Positions 24,549-32,899 are shown, counted from the first letter of the stretch. The stretch: 36,685 nucleotides of DNA from Bacillus massilioanorexius (GCF_902374955.1 NZ_CABKRX010000044.1:1-36685), one strand, 5' to 3'. Translations and numbers: made by a program. The notes: a model not told the origin generated them from the sequence alone.

Positions 24549-25076
24549 CTATTGCGATTGGTTAACTTTATTAGTAACTATATGAGACGCAACAATAGTC
24601 TCAAAATATTGTACGGATTTCATTTCTTGGTTCAACCATTCGTTTTTATTCCATGTTTGCTCATTAAATACTTCAGCAACAGCAATAGCTCGATGACTAC
24701 CAAATTCGATATTTTTTATTGCAACGACACTCTCGAAGATACGAGTCATTAATTCAGCAATTTTCTTTGAATGAAACGTTTGAACGTCTTCTCTTCCGTA
24801 GAAGTTGCTACGTAATCCATTAATTTTTCTAACATTTGCAGTCCTTTCCAAACACTTTTCGTTAAATAAAAAAGATGATTTGGAAACAGATGAAGTTCAC
24901 TCTTCATTTCATCAAGAAAAATAGTATGTGCCTGATATTCTTTCATAAGGCGTATAACTTCAAGACCTAATATATTGGCTGTTTCTTCCCAAACTGTTAA
25001 CACTTGAGCATCACGAAGTAGGCGCGGAAGAACAAAATCCTCCATATATCCCCAACCACCATTGATTTTTGTTGTT
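24549..25076 (-). pseudogene. AidB-type acyl-CoA dehydrogenase, C-terminal remnant
   Basis: The minus strand encodes KINGGWGYMEDFVLPRLLRD and then AQVLTVWEETANILGLEVIR, the C-terminal active-site region of AidB-like acyl-CoA dehydrogenases. After a frameshift near 24780-24800 it continues as TFHSKKIAELMTRIFESVVA. Everything N-terminal to the GGWGY motif is missing, and two in-frame stops lie directly upstream. The remaining gene is therefore dead. An IS3-family element sits 93 bp upstream and may have taken part in the loss, although it does not touch the break. Confidence 0.78.
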
Positions 25077-25168
25077 GCTTATTACCTGTTTGCTCTTAGA
25101 CCTTCTGGACGGATTAGCTTATGCCCTCAAAGAGCTGGGCACTTACACTAAACTTCAATTTGAAATAA
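25077..25168 (+). other. Possible gene scrap between acyl-CoA dehydrogenase and IS
   Basis: One plus-strand frame reads LLLDLLDGLAYALKELGT and then YTKLQFEI up to the IS end. It looks like protein-coding sequence but is too short to assign, and no continuation is seen on the other side of the IS. Confidence 0.3.
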
Positions 25169-25186
25169 TGGATAGTCAACACTAAA

Positions 25187-26020
25187 CTAGACAACTTTTT
25201 TAAGGTGTTCAAGTTTGTACTGAACAGGGCTTTTGTAATCCAATGTTCCGTGTATGCGAATATGATTAAACCAGTGTACATAATCGGCTAATTCTCTCTC
25301 TAAATCTGCTAAACTCTCAAAGCGTTGACCTCTGATAAACTCTGTTTTAAAGATTTTAAACGTCGCTTCAGCGACGGCATTATCATAGGGACATCCCTTC
25401 ATACTCAGAGAACGTTTAATTTCAAATGTTTTTAAGGCTTCATCAATCAATTTGTTCTTAAACTCATTTCCTCGATCTGTATGGAAAAGACGAATCCTTC
25501 TTAGATCACTTTTAATAGTGGAAAGAGCACGATAAACGAGTTGTGCATCTTTATGTGCACCAGCACTATATCCGATCATTTCTCGATTAAAGAGATCAAC
25601 AAATAAACATACGTAGTGCCATTTTTGTCCAACTCTCACGTATGTCAAGTCACTTACCACCACAGCTAATGGCTCTTCTTGGTGAAATGTACGATTCAAT
25701 TCATTTTTGATGGTTGATTCATTACACTGGTCACGATACGGCTTAAACTGAGCTAATGTATAGGTCGAAACTAACCCATTTTCTTTCATCATTCGACCAA
25801 TCCGTCTTCTAGAAACTATTAACCCTTGTTTTTTTAATTCTACTTTGATTTTTCGGGTACCGTAACTTTGACGGTTAGCTTGAAAAATCTCCACAACTTT
25901 AGATGAAAGTTCATCCCCAGATGGTTTTATTTTCGCTTCGTAATAGTACGTACTTCGTGGTAATTGTAGGACATTACACATTGCTGATATCGAGTATTTG
26001 TGCTGATTTTGTTTAATCAC
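25187..26020 (-). CDS. IS3-family transposase OrfB (DDE catalytic subunit)
   Basis: The 277-residue product has an N-terminal HTH_21-type region (YGTRKIKVELKKQGLIVSRR near residues 53-72) and an rve integrase core. The DDE triad is visible: Asp in VVSDLTYV, Asp in LFHTDRGNEF and Glu in NAVAEATFKIFK. It ends in a typical FNHIRIHGTLDYKSPVQY. The listed start is a GTG two bases after the orfA stop. In IS3 elements the active enzyme is an OrfAB fusion made by -1 frameshifting; the orfB frame here is -1 to orfA and open across the orfA stop, although no classic A6G slippery run is present. Confidence 0.9.
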   Translation of the reverse strand: MIKQNQHKYSISAMCNVLQLPRSTYYYEAKIKPSGDELSSKVVEIFQANRQSYGTRKIKVELKKQGLIVSRRRIGRMMKENGLVSTYTLAQFKPYRDQCNESTIKNELNRTFHQEEPLAVVVSDLTYVRVGQKWHYVCLFVDLFNREMIGYSAGAHKDAQLVYRALSTIKSDLRRIRLFHTDRGNEFKNKLIDEALKTFEIKRSLSMKGCPYDNAVAEATFKIFKTEFIRGQRFESLADLERELADYVHWFNHIRIHGTLDYKSPVQYKLEHLKKVV

Positions 26021-26022
26021 AT

Positions 26023-26307
26023 TTACTTTCGTCCTAGTATCAGCGCTGCTTGCTTTAAAATATCATTTTCCATCTGTAATTGTTTCAGTTCCTTACGAAG
26101 CTTTTCTAATTCAAGCTGTTCAGGTGTTTTATTGTCCTTTTCTTTGAAAGATCCACTTGTTTCACTTTGAGCAATCCATCTGTCAAGCGCAGAAGATGTT
26201 AACTCGTACTCACGAATGATTTCTTTTCGTGGTTTACCGTTCAAATATAATTGCACCATTTGGTTCTTGAATTCATCTGTAAATGTTCTTCTTTGTCTTT
26301 TAGTCAT
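26023..26307 (-). CDS. IS3-family transposase OrfA (DNA-binding)
   Basis: This 94-residue protein has a helix-turn-helix (RRTFTDEFKNQMVQLYLNGK) typical of OrfA, and a C-terminal leucine-zipper-like coiled coil (LELEKLRKELKQLQMENDIL) for multimerisation. It binds the terminal repeats and is the N-terminal half of the OrfAB transposase. The ribosome binding site is AAAGAGGAG. Confidence 0.9.
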   Translation of the reverse strand: MTKRQRRTFTDEFKNQMVQLYLNGKPRKEIIREYELTSSALDRWIAQSETSGSFKEKDNKTPEQLELEKLRKELKQLQMENDILKQAALILGRK

Positions 26308-26387
26308 GTAGATTCTCCTCTTTAACTGTTCATTCTATTCTACTTGACCTTAATTTTTCTGTCTAAACTAGTGTAGCCTATCCATAA

Positions 26388-26751
26388 GCTATCCATAAGT
26401 CAAAAATTGTATAATTTCATAAACGATAAGAAAAGGGTAAGCTCTTTGCTAGTGTCATTCATTGACATAGAGCTCCGCATTTTATAGGGAGACCAAAATG
26501 ACTTACATTTTCCTCTTCCATAAGACGAGTTGTAGAAGGTCATTACCTGATCATCTATACAACTCGTCTTATGACTTTGAGATATCACTGGTAACGGCTG
26601 TAAAAGAAAGAACACATCACCGTCTTATTGTACTTATACTAATCTTTTGTATAGATAAAAATATATAAATTGATTTCTATTATTGGGAATAGACTCATAT
26701 TCTTTAATATCATATATACATCGCAAAACCAACTATTCAGGTAGGAAAAGA
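26388..26751. other. Gene-free leader region with inverted repeats
   Basis: No supported gene. It contains a large hairpin at 26519-26573 and a second, weaker inverted repeat near 26443-26477 (AGCTCT...AGAGCT with TGTCA/TGACA). No known riboswitch core (SAM, purine, TPP, FMN, preQ1) was recognised ahead of the SAM-hydrolase operon. Confidence 0.4.
26519..26573. repeat. Perfect 16-bp inverted repeat
   Basis: CATAAGACGAGTTGTA and TACAACTCGTCTTATG are exact complements across a 23-base loop, which itself holds AGGT/ACCT. There is no T-run on either strand, so it is not an ordinary terminator. Confidence 0.6.
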
Positions 26752-26780
26752 TTGACACCTTATATAGAGAGTTGTATATT
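26752..26780 (+). promoter_or_regulatory. Predicted sigma-A promoter of the DUF62-ECF operon
   Basis: TTGACA and TATATT are separated by 17 bp, about 100 bp upstream of the first gene. Confidence 0.7.
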
Positions 26781-26883
26781 AAATGTTAAATATTCTAAAT
26801 TATAGAAAAATAACTACACCTTACAATCATTTTTCTATGAACTATTATACTTTCTAATTTTTTAAAGTAAGGAGAATAAAAGT

Positions 26884-27738
26884 ATGAGTAAGGCATTAAT
26901 TTTCCAATCAGATTTTGGTACAAAAGATGGCGCTGTCAGCGCAATGTATGGTGTTGCTTATTCAGTCAATCCAAATATTAAAGTATTTAATTTAACACAT
27001 GAAATTCCTCAATATAATATTTGGGAAGCTTCTTATCGATTAATCCAAACTGTTTCCTACTGGCCCGAGAATTCAGTTTTTGTTTCAGTTGTTGATCCTG
27101 GAGTTGGATCGACTAGAAGAAGCATTGTTGTTAAAACGGTACTCGGCCAATACATTATCACTCCAGATAACGGTACATTGACCCATATTAAACGAATGCT
27201 TGGAATTGTAGAAGCTCGTGAAATTGACGAATCATTAAACCGATTACCTAATTCTGGTGTATCTTATACCTTTCATGGAAGAGACATTTATGCATATACA
27301 GGTGCACGTTTAGCTTCTAGCATTATTCATTTTGAAAACATTGGACCTACAGTTGAAATAAATACCATTATTGAACTTCCTGTTGTAGAGTCCTATAAAA
27401 AAAGTGAAAGTGTACATGGAACAATAGATGTGCTTGACGTTCGATTTGGGAGTCTATGGACGAATATAAGCAGAGAATTATTTAATGAATTAGATGTAAC
27501 ATTCGGAGACAAAATCGAAATAATGATTAAAAACGATAGAAGAGAAGTTTATCGAAATAAAATTGTTTATGGAAAATCCTTTGCGGATGTACATGTAGGA
27601 GAACCCCTCGTTTATGTAAATTCCTTAGATAATATGGCCGTAGCAATCAATCAAGGATCTTTTTCAAAGGCACATAATATTTTAACGGGTACTAATTGGA
27701 GAATTACTATGCGTAAGGCTCCAATCTATCAAAAATAA
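26884..27738 (+). CDS. SAM hydrolase / SAM hydroxide adenosyltransferase (DUF62)
   Basis: This 284-residue protein belongs to the fluorinase/chlorinase/DUF62 fold. Members of the hydrolase branch cleave S-adenosylmethionine to adenosine and methionine using water activated by an Asp-Arg-His triad. Candidates are visible here: Asp71 and Arg78 in VVDPGVGSTRRS, and His131 in YTFHGRD, with the spacing of the hydroxide enzymes. The N-terminal LIFQSDFGTKDGAVSAMYG and ITPDNGTL are also family hallmarks. It is the first gene of an operon with a complete ECF importer 19 bp downstream, suggesting that its substrate or product relates to the transported compound. The ribosome binding site is TAAGGAG. 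Confidence 0.87.
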   Translation: MSKALIFQSDFGTKDGAVSAMYGVAYSVNPNIKVFNLTHEIPQYNIWEASYRLIQTVSYWPENSVFVSVVDPGVGSTRRSIVVKTVLGQYIITPDNGTLTHIKRMLGIVEAREIDESLNRLPNSGVSYTFHGRDIYAYTGARLASSIIHFENIGPTVEINTIIELPVVESYKKSESVHGTIDVLDVRFGSLWTNISRELFNELDVTFGDKIEIMIKNDRREVYRNKIVYGKSFADVHVGEPLVYVNSLDNMAVAINQGSFSKAHNILTGTNWRITMRKAPIYQK

Positions 27739-27757
27739 AAAAGAGGAGGGATTCACA

Positions 27758-28318
27758 ATGGAAAAGAATCGGCTTTTATCCATTAAAACAATTGTAGCAA
27801 TAGGTATCGGATCGGCAGTCTTTATCATATTAGGACGTTTTGGTTCAATACCCTCAGGTGTTCCCAACACAAACATTGAAACAACATATGCTTTTCTAGC
27901 ATTAATATCAGTTTTATTTGGACCCGTAGCTGGATTTTTAATTGGTTTAATCGGGCACTCATTAAAAGATTTAATTTTCTATGGGTCACCTTGGTTTAGT
28001 TGGGTTATTGCATCAAGCATTGTAGGCTTTATGATTGGTATTGCAGGAAAATGCATCAAATTATCTGAAGGAGTGTTCGGTGCAAAAGAACTTATTCGTT
28101 TTAATATCTTCCAAATTATCGCTAATGCAATTGCATGGTTTTTAGTAGCCCCTATCCTTGATATTGCTATATATGCGGAGCCTGCCAATAAAGTATTTAC
28201 ACAAGGGATGGTTGCTGGAACAGCAAATATGATAACTGTAGCTATATTCGGTTCCATCCTTGCACTTGCCTATGCTAAAACAAGACCCAAAAGCAATAGC
28301 TTAACAAAAGAACTATAA
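27758..28318 (+). CDS. ECF transporter S component, UPF0397 family
   Basis: This 186-residue membrane protein has five to six hydrophobic helices and UPF0397 features: VAIGIGSAVFIILGRFG at the N-terminus, then FGPVAGFLIGLIGHSLKDL and WFSWVIASSIVGFMIG. S components bind the substrate and dock on the ECF energising module. Databases often label the family 'riboflavin-type ECF', but that is by analogy; the substrate is not established. Linkage to a SAM hydrolase suggests a nucleoside, methionine-related or adenosyl compound (inference). The ribosome binding site is AGAGGAGGG. Confidence 0.85.
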   Translation: MEKNRLLSIKTIVAIGIGSAVFIILGRFGSIPSGVPNTNIETTYAFLALISVLFGPVAGFLIGLIGHSLKDLIFYGSPWFSWVIASSIVGFMIGIAGKCIKLSEGVFGAKELIRFNIFQIIANAIAWFLVAPILDIAIYAEPANKVFTQGMVAGTANMITVAIFGSILALAYAKTRPKSNSLTKEL

Positions 28319-28412
28319 TACTTTAGAAGTTTTCAAAAAGCTATTTATATGTCGTTCTAAAGACAATCGCATTCAATATCAAAAGCATGTCCAAGTAATG
28401 AAAGTGATACAT

Positions 28413-28456
28413 GTGCTGTCTCCAAAGCAGCTATGAATCATTTTGGAGACAGACAC
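28413..28456 (+). promoter_or_regulatory. Intra-operon hairpin before the ECF ATPase gene
   Basis: GTG-CTGTCTCCAAA pairs with TTTTGGAGACAG-CAC, a stem of about 14 bp with a single bulge and an 18-base loop. There is no T-run. It lies between the S component and the ATPase gene and may be a processing or stability element. Confidence 0.55.
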
Positions 28457-28497
28457 AATTCTATCCTACCTACTTTAATGAAGAAGGAAGCGTTATT

Positions 28498-30225
28498 GTG
28501 AAAAAACCAATCATCCAATTTAAAGACTTTACATTTCAATATAGAGCACAGGTCGAACCAACATTAAAAAATATTAATTTAACTATATATGCAGGAGAAA
28601 AAGTACTGATAGTTGGAGCTTCTGGTTCTGGGAAAAGCACACTTACTTACTGTATCAATGGACTTGCTCCAAATCATTATGAAGGAAATATTACAGGTCA
28701 TTTGTTCATTAAGGGAAAAGAAATTAAAAATCATTCAATCTATCAGCTCTCTTCTTCAATCGGGACAGTGCTTCAAGATCCAGATAGTCAATTTATCGGA
28801 TTAACAGTGGCAGAGGATATTGCTTTTTCTCTTGAAAATGATTGCACCTTACAACCAGCGATGAAAGAAAAGGTAAAGAATATAGCTCATGTAGTAGACA
28901 TTCACAATCACCTATTATCTTCTCCTCATGAACTATCTGGCGGTCAAAAGCAACGAGTGGCTTTAGCGGGTGTGCTTGTGGATAATATAGACATTTTATT
29001 ATTTGATGAGCCATTAGCCAATATCGACCCTGCTACTGGAAAGACATCCATCGAATTAATTGATGATCTTCATAGAAAAGGAGATAAGACGATAATAATC
29101 ATCGAGCATCGTTTAGAAGACGTTCTCCATCGAAATGTAGATCGGATTATCGTTATACATGAAGGTCAAATTTATGCAGATGGAACACCATTAGAACTAT
29201 TAAAGACAAATACTTTAGCTGAATGTGGAATTCGTGAACCTTTGTATTTAACTGCCCTTAAATATGCCAACTGCGATATAAATAAAAGCTTACAGCTTCA
29301 ACAGGTTGAAGCTCTTCGTTTAGATGCTCATAAAAAGAAGCTTCAAGAATGGCATGAAACAAATAGTGTAGTACAGAGAAATAAACCCCTTGAACCTATT
29401 TTAGAGCTACAAGATATTCATTTTAGTTATTCTAAGAATAAAAAGGTTTTTGAGAACCTTTCCTTCACTATTCATAAAGGAGAAATGATTAGTATTGTAG
29501 GAAAAAACGGAATAGGAAAATCCACTATTTCTAAACTCATATGTGGAGTTCATCAACCTACCCATGGGAGTATTCTCTTTAGAAATAAAAACATGCAAAA
29601 TCTCTCTATTAAAGAACGAGCCTCACATGTTGGCATAGTCATGCAAAATCCAAATCAAATGATATCGAAAACGTTTGTTGTTGAGGAAGTAGCACTTGGA
29701 TTAAAACTAAGAGGAAGAACAGAGGAAGAAATACAAAAAATAGTCTATCAAACTTTAAAATTATGTGGATTATATGAATTTAGGAATTGGCCGATTTCTG
29801 CACTTAGTTTCGGTCAAAAAAAGCGAGTGACCATTGCTGCCATATTAGCATTACAGCCTGAAATTTTAATTATGGATGAACCGACTGCAGGACAAGATTT
29901 CAAGCACTACACCGAGATTATGGAATTTTTACAACAATTAAACGATCAAGGAATCACCATTATTATGATTACCCATGATATGCATGTAATGCTCGAATAC
30001 ACGAATCGAACCATAGTATTAGCAAAAGGACGTGTATTCGCCGATGATACACCTACGAATATATTGACAAATACAGAGATTGTTGAAACTGCACACCTAA
30101 AAGTAACTTCACTGTTCACCCTTGCACAACGCGCCGGGATTAATAATCCGCAAAAATTTGTTGATTTTTTTATTGCCTACGATCGGAGGATAAGAAATGA
30201 AAAAAAGCATGTTAACATACATTGA
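28498..30225 (+). CDS. ECF transporter duplicated ATPase (EcfA-EcfA' fusion)
   Basis: The protein is 575 residues from a GTG start with two ABC ATPase domains in one chain. The first has Walker A GASGSGKST (residues 40-48), LSGGQKQR and LLFDEPLANIDP. The second has Walker A GKNGIGKST (about 335-343), LSFGQKKR and LIMDEPTAGQD. Such fused ATPases energise ECF importers. The frame is open to 28411, but that ATG has no ribosome binding site and lies in the hairpin, while AAGAAGGAAG precedes the GTG at 28498. The 3' end overlaps the T-component gene by 29 bases. Confidence 0.88.
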   Translation: MKKPIIQFKDFTFQYRAQVEPTLKNINLTIYAGEKVLIVGASGSGKSTLTYCINGLAPNHYEGNITGHLFIKGKEIKNHSIYQLSSSIGTVLQDPDSQFIGLTVAEDIAFSLENDCTLQPAMKEKVKNIAHVVDIHNHLLSSPHELSGGQKQRVALAGVLVDNIDILLFDEPLANIDPATGKTSIELIDDLHRKGDKTIIIIEHRLEDVLHRNVDRIIVIHEGQIYADGTPLELLKTNTLAECGIREPLYLTALKYANCDINKSLQLQQVEALRLDAHKKKLQEWHETNSVVQRNKPLEPILELQDIHFSYSKNKKVFENLSFTIHKGEMISIVGKNGIGKSTISKLICGVHQPTHGSILFRNKNMQNLSIKERASHVGIVMQNPNQMISKTFVVEEVALGLKLRGRTEEEIQKIVYQTLKLCGLYEFRNWPISALSFGQKKRVTIAAILALQPEILIMDEPTAGQDFKHYTEIMEFLQQLNDQGITIIMITHDMHVMLEYTNRTIVLAKGRVFADDTPTNILTNTEIVETAHLKVTSLFTLAQRAGINNPQKFVDFFIAYDRRIRNEKKHVNIH

Positions 30226-31027
30226 CCAACATTCTCCTATTCATGCATTAACAGGTGCAACGAAGTTACTTTGTTTTTTAGGATGGACATTTGCCACTAT
30301 TATTACATATGATACTCGTCTTTTACTGTTTATGTTTTGCTTCAGTATTATGATGTTCAAGATATCTAAAATAAGCTTTCATGATGTGGCTTTCGTTTTA
30401 TACTTTATTCTTCTTTTCCTACTGCTAAATAATATAGCCATTTATCTATTCTCTCCCATTGAAGGCGTGAAAATATATGGCACTCGCCATGATGTACTAC
30501 ATTTATGGTGGAGATATGATATAACTTTAGAACAAATTTTTTATCAATCTAACATAACACTTAAATATTTTACTGTGATTCCATTTGCGCTTTTATTCTT
30601 ATTAACAACTCATCCTAGTGAATTTGCTGCTTCACTAAATCGAATTGGAGTAAACTACAAAATCTCATATGCTATTTCAATTGCTCTGCGCTATATACCT
30701 GATATTCAAAGAGATTTTCAAAATATCTCCATTACTCAACAAACAAGAGGCATTGATCTTTCTCAAAAAGAAAAATTAACAAAAAGAATAAAAAACGTAT
30801 CAGCAATTTTATTCCCATTAATCTTATCTAGCCTTCAAAGAATTGACACTGTAAGTAGTGCAATGGAATTAAGAAGATTTGGTAGCAAAAGAAAACGAAC
30901 ATGGTATTATCAACGTTCTTTTCAAAAAAAGGATACAATGGCTATCATTTTTATAAGCTGTCTTATTTTACTTTCAATATGGACGACCATTATAAATAAA
31001 GGGAGATTCTTCAATCCATTTACTTAA
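30197..31027 (+). CDS. ECF transporter T component (EcfT family)
   Basis: This 276-residue membrane protein has several hydrophobic helices in the N-terminal two thirds and a cytoplasmic coupling region. The two coupling motifs, usually containing Ala-Arg-Gly, appear as ITQQTRGIDLSQ (about residue 188) and SAMELRRFGSKRKR (about 226), so the core Arg is kept in both. It links the S component to the fused ATPase. GGAGGATAAGAA precedes the ATG, inside the end of the ATPase gene, showing translational coupling. It is the last gene of the operon. Confidence 0.86.
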   Translation: MKKSMLTYIDQHSPIHALTGATKLLCFLGWTFATIITYDTRLLLFMFCFSIMMFKISKISFHDVAFVLYFILLFLLLNNIAIYLFSPIEGVKIYGTRHDVLHLWWRYDITLEQIFYQSNITLKYFTVIPFALLFLLTTHPSEFAASLNRIGVNYKISYAISIALRYIPDIQRDFQNISITQQTRGIDLSQKEKLTKRIKNVSAILFPLILSSLQRIDTVSSAMELRRFGSKRKRTWYYQRSFQKKDTMAIIFISCLILLSIWTTIINKGRFFNPFT

Positions 31028-31029
31028 TT

Positions 31030-31210
31030 TAAAGGCTGTTTTATAAAAAAGTTTGTTGTTTCAAATAAATGTTGATGAATAAAACCAGTTGATGTAAAGA
31101 TTGGTTAATAGTAGCGTAAGTTACCGAGACTCCTGCTTAAAGCAGCGGGCAAGTGAGACTCCATATGCAGGAGAAAGCGAGGCATCCCGGAGCATAATTC
31201 AACCTATTCA
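31030..31210 (+). repeat. Degenerate intergenic repeat, copy 4 (most complete)
   Basis: The blocks in order are AAAGGCTGTTTTATAAAAAA, GTTTGTTGTTTCAAATAAAT, GATGAATAAAACCAGTTGAT, GTAGCGTAAGTTACCGAGAC, TCCTGC, GGCAAGTGAGACTCCATATG, CAGGAG, AAAGCGAGGCATCCCGGAGC. No coding frame. It is oriented opposite to copy 1 at 2531-2720. Confidence 0.65.
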
Positions 31211-31216
31211 AAAAAA

Positions 31217-31267
31217 GAGGCGTATATAAAAAGTGATTGATTCATCCTCAACTTTTTAGAACGCCTT
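31217..31267 (-). terminator. Terminator after the hydroxyacid dehydrogenase gene
   Basis: On the minus strand AGGCGT...AAAAAGT pairs with ACTTTTT...ACGCCT, followed by seven T. It is 28 bp past the stop of the gene at 31295. It may also stop ECF transcripts from the other side. Confidence 0.75.
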
Positions 31268-31294
31268 TGATTAATCTGAAAACATTTCTTACTA

Positions 31295-32269
31295 TTACAT
31301 TACAACTTCATTAATTAAATGAGCTGGACGTTTCCCTGTTAAACCTGCTAAAAGATTGTTTGCTGCTAGCAAGCTCATATTTGTACGCGTTTCTAGTGTC
31401 GCAGAGCCTATGTGTGGTAAAGTTATTACATTTTTCATAGAAAGAAGTGGGTTGTCTTTATTAACAGGCTCAGTTTCAAACACATCTAATCCAGCTCCAG
31501 CAATTTCTTTTTCTTTTAATGCCTGAATCATTGCTGCTTCATCTACTGTTTTTCCTCGTGAGCCATTAATAAAAAATGCCGTTTCTTTCATTAATTTAAA
31601 CTCTTTTTCACCAATTAATTTCTCTGTTTGAGGAGTAAGCGGCGTCATTAGACAAACAAAATCCGACTGTTCTAATAATTCGTCCAGACTACAATATTTC
31701 GCATTATAACGCTTTTCAGCTGTTTCATTGCGTGATCGATTGTGGTAGAGAATATTCATATCAAAACCATAATGTGCTCTTTTGGCAATGGCAGAACCTA
31801 TTCCTCCCATGCCAATAATCCCTAATGTTTTATGATGTACATCTACTCCAAATTCTTCTACCTCAACACTTTTAATCCATTGACCATTTTTTACAAATTG
31901 ATCTAACTCTGGAAAACGGCGAGCCGTTGCTAGAATTAAACCGAAAATGGTATCTGCAGTCGTTTCATTAAGAACATCTGGAGTATTTGTAGCCATAATA
32001 TTTCTTTTTGTGAGTTCATCCATATCAAAATTGTCGTAACCAACTGCAATATTACTAACAATTTTTAAGTGTGGTGCTTGATTTAATAACTCACTATCAA
32101 TTTTGAGTTCTGAACCTAATAAACCATGTGCATCTTTTAGTTCTTCAAAGAAAGTTTGAAAGTTGTCATTGTTTAATCGTTCGAAATAAACAACTTCACA
32201 TTCTTGTTGCAGTTTCTCTAATACTATTTCCGGAACTCTTTTATAGACAATAATTTTCGGCTTTGCCAT
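31295..32269 (-). CDS. D-2-hydroxyacid dehydrogenase (glyoxylate/hydroxypyruvate reductase-like)
   Basis: The 324-residue NAD(P)-dependent enzyme reduces a 2-keto acid such as glyoxylate or hydroxypyruvate. The Rossmann dinucleotide motif is GIIGMGGIGSAIAKRA (about residues 150-165). Catalytic residues are visible: Arg in FINGSRGKTVDE (about 235), Glu in DVFETEPVNKD (about 264) and His in TLPHIGSATLETRT (about 282). Length and motifs match B. subtilis YvcT and archaeal GyaR-type enzymes; the real substrate is uncertain. It is a single gene with ribosome binding site GGGAGGG. Confidence 0.88.
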   Translation of the reverse strand: MAKPKIIVYKRVPEIVLEKLQQECEVVYFERLNNDNFQTFFEELKDAHGLLGSELKIDSELLNQAPHLKIVSNIAVGYDNFDMDELTKRNIMATNTPDVLNETTADTIFGLILATARRFPELDQFVKNGQWIKSVEVEEFGVDVHHKTLGIIGMGGIGSAIAKRAHYGFDMNILYHNRSRNETAEKRYNAKYCSLDELLEQSDFVCLMTPLTPQTEKLIGEKEFKLMKETAFFINGSRGKTVDEAAMIQALKEKEIAGAGLDVFETEPVNKDNPLLSMKNVITLPHIGSATLETRTNMSLLAANNLLAGLTGKRPAHLINEVVM

Positions 32270-32325
32270 TTATGTATGCCCTCCCTAATTTACAAATTTT
32301 GTTTATAGTTCAATTATACAAAATA

Positions 32326-32356
32326 AAAAGAATCCTACTATTAATAAGATTCTTTT
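32326..32356 (-). terminator. Terminator after the GIY-YIG gene
   Basis: AAAAGAATC and GATTCTTTT pair across a 13-base loop, followed by TTATTTTG on the minus strand. Confidence 0.75.
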
Positions 32357-32370
32357 ATGCTTTATATTTA

Positions 32371-32721
32371 TTATTTTTTACTGTTATAACCTCGTTCACC
32401 AAATGGTTGAAGATCATTTATCCATTTCATTTCTAACTTTTCAAGTTCTCTTTTTTCATCAAAATAGCCTGTTTCTTTCTTTTTCAACACTTCTAATACT
32501 TCAAATAGAAAAGCATCTTTTCCAAACGTATTATAATCTGCTTGCAGTTCTCTATTTGTATTCGAACCTGCCGCTAGCTCAAATTGTTTTCCTTTTAGTG
32601 TTTTTAAATTCCTCGTACTACCAACAAAAACTTTACCATTTCCAAGATTTTTGATTTGGTAAACACCTGCCTGAACTTTCATTTCTTTAAACTGTTGCTT
32701 CAATTCTTTTTTTCGATCCAT
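32371..32721 (-). CDS. GIY-YIG nuclease-domain protein
   Basis: This 116-residue protein has one GIY-YIG domain. The namesake motif reads GVYQIKNLGNGKVFVGSTRN (residues 19-38), so Gly-Val-Tyr replaces GIY and Phe-Val-Gly replaces YIG. The catalytic Arg (STRN) follows, and a Glu in the second half (KLEMKWINDLQPFGERGYN) may be the metal ligand. Stand-alone members are common in Bacillus (YurQ-like) and have no known role. Loss of one hallmark Tyr may lower nuclease activity. A single gene with ribosome binding site GAAAGGAG and its own terminator. Confidence 0.82.
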   Translation of the reverse strand: MDRKKELKQQFKEMKVQAGVYQIKNLGNGKVFVGSTRNLKTLKGKQFELAAGSNTNRELQADYNTFGKDAFLFEVLEVLKKKETGYFDEKRELEKLEMKWINDLQPFGERGYNSKK

Positions 32722-32854
32722 TTTCCCTTACTCCTTTCAGAAGTATATATATAAACAAACATTCTGTTTTATCGTTTACTATTATATAAACATTTTATTA
32801 AATTGTTTGTTGTGTGTCAATAATCTACTCATCACCCACTAAAATTATCCACAC

Positions 32855-32899
32855 TAAAAAGCCATTCCGTTGATTTGAAGTGAATCAACAGAATGACTA
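32855..32899 (-). terminator. Terminator after the CotH-like gene
   Basis: On the minus strand CATTCTGTTGATT pairs with AATCAACGGAATG (one mismatch), followed by GCTTTTTAG. Confidence 0.72.

Larger units (their letters stand above)
25169..26384 (-). mobile_element. IS3-family insertion sequence, 1216 bp
   Basis: The element has two transposase frames, orfA (26023-26307) and orfB (25187-26020). Imperfect terminal inverted repeats begin TGGATAGTCAACACTA at the left end and TGGATAGGCTACACTA at the right end (minus strand). The trinucleotide TAA flanks both ends (25166-25168 and 26385-26387), as expected for an IS3-family target duplication. All catalytic residues are present, so it may be active. 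An 11-bp unit, CTATCCATAAG, is duplicated in tandem at the right end (26378-26399), which makes the exact right boundary ambiguous by 11 bp. Confidence 0.88.

Noticed and set aside
26400..26615. 71-codon minus-strand frame
   Set aside because: It spans the large inverted repeat, lacks a ribosome binding site and has no protein-like features.
26388..26883. SAM riboswitch ahead of the SAM hydrolase gene
   Set aside because: The S-box conserved blocks and terminator arrangement are absent; hairpins here do not match known riboswitch classes.
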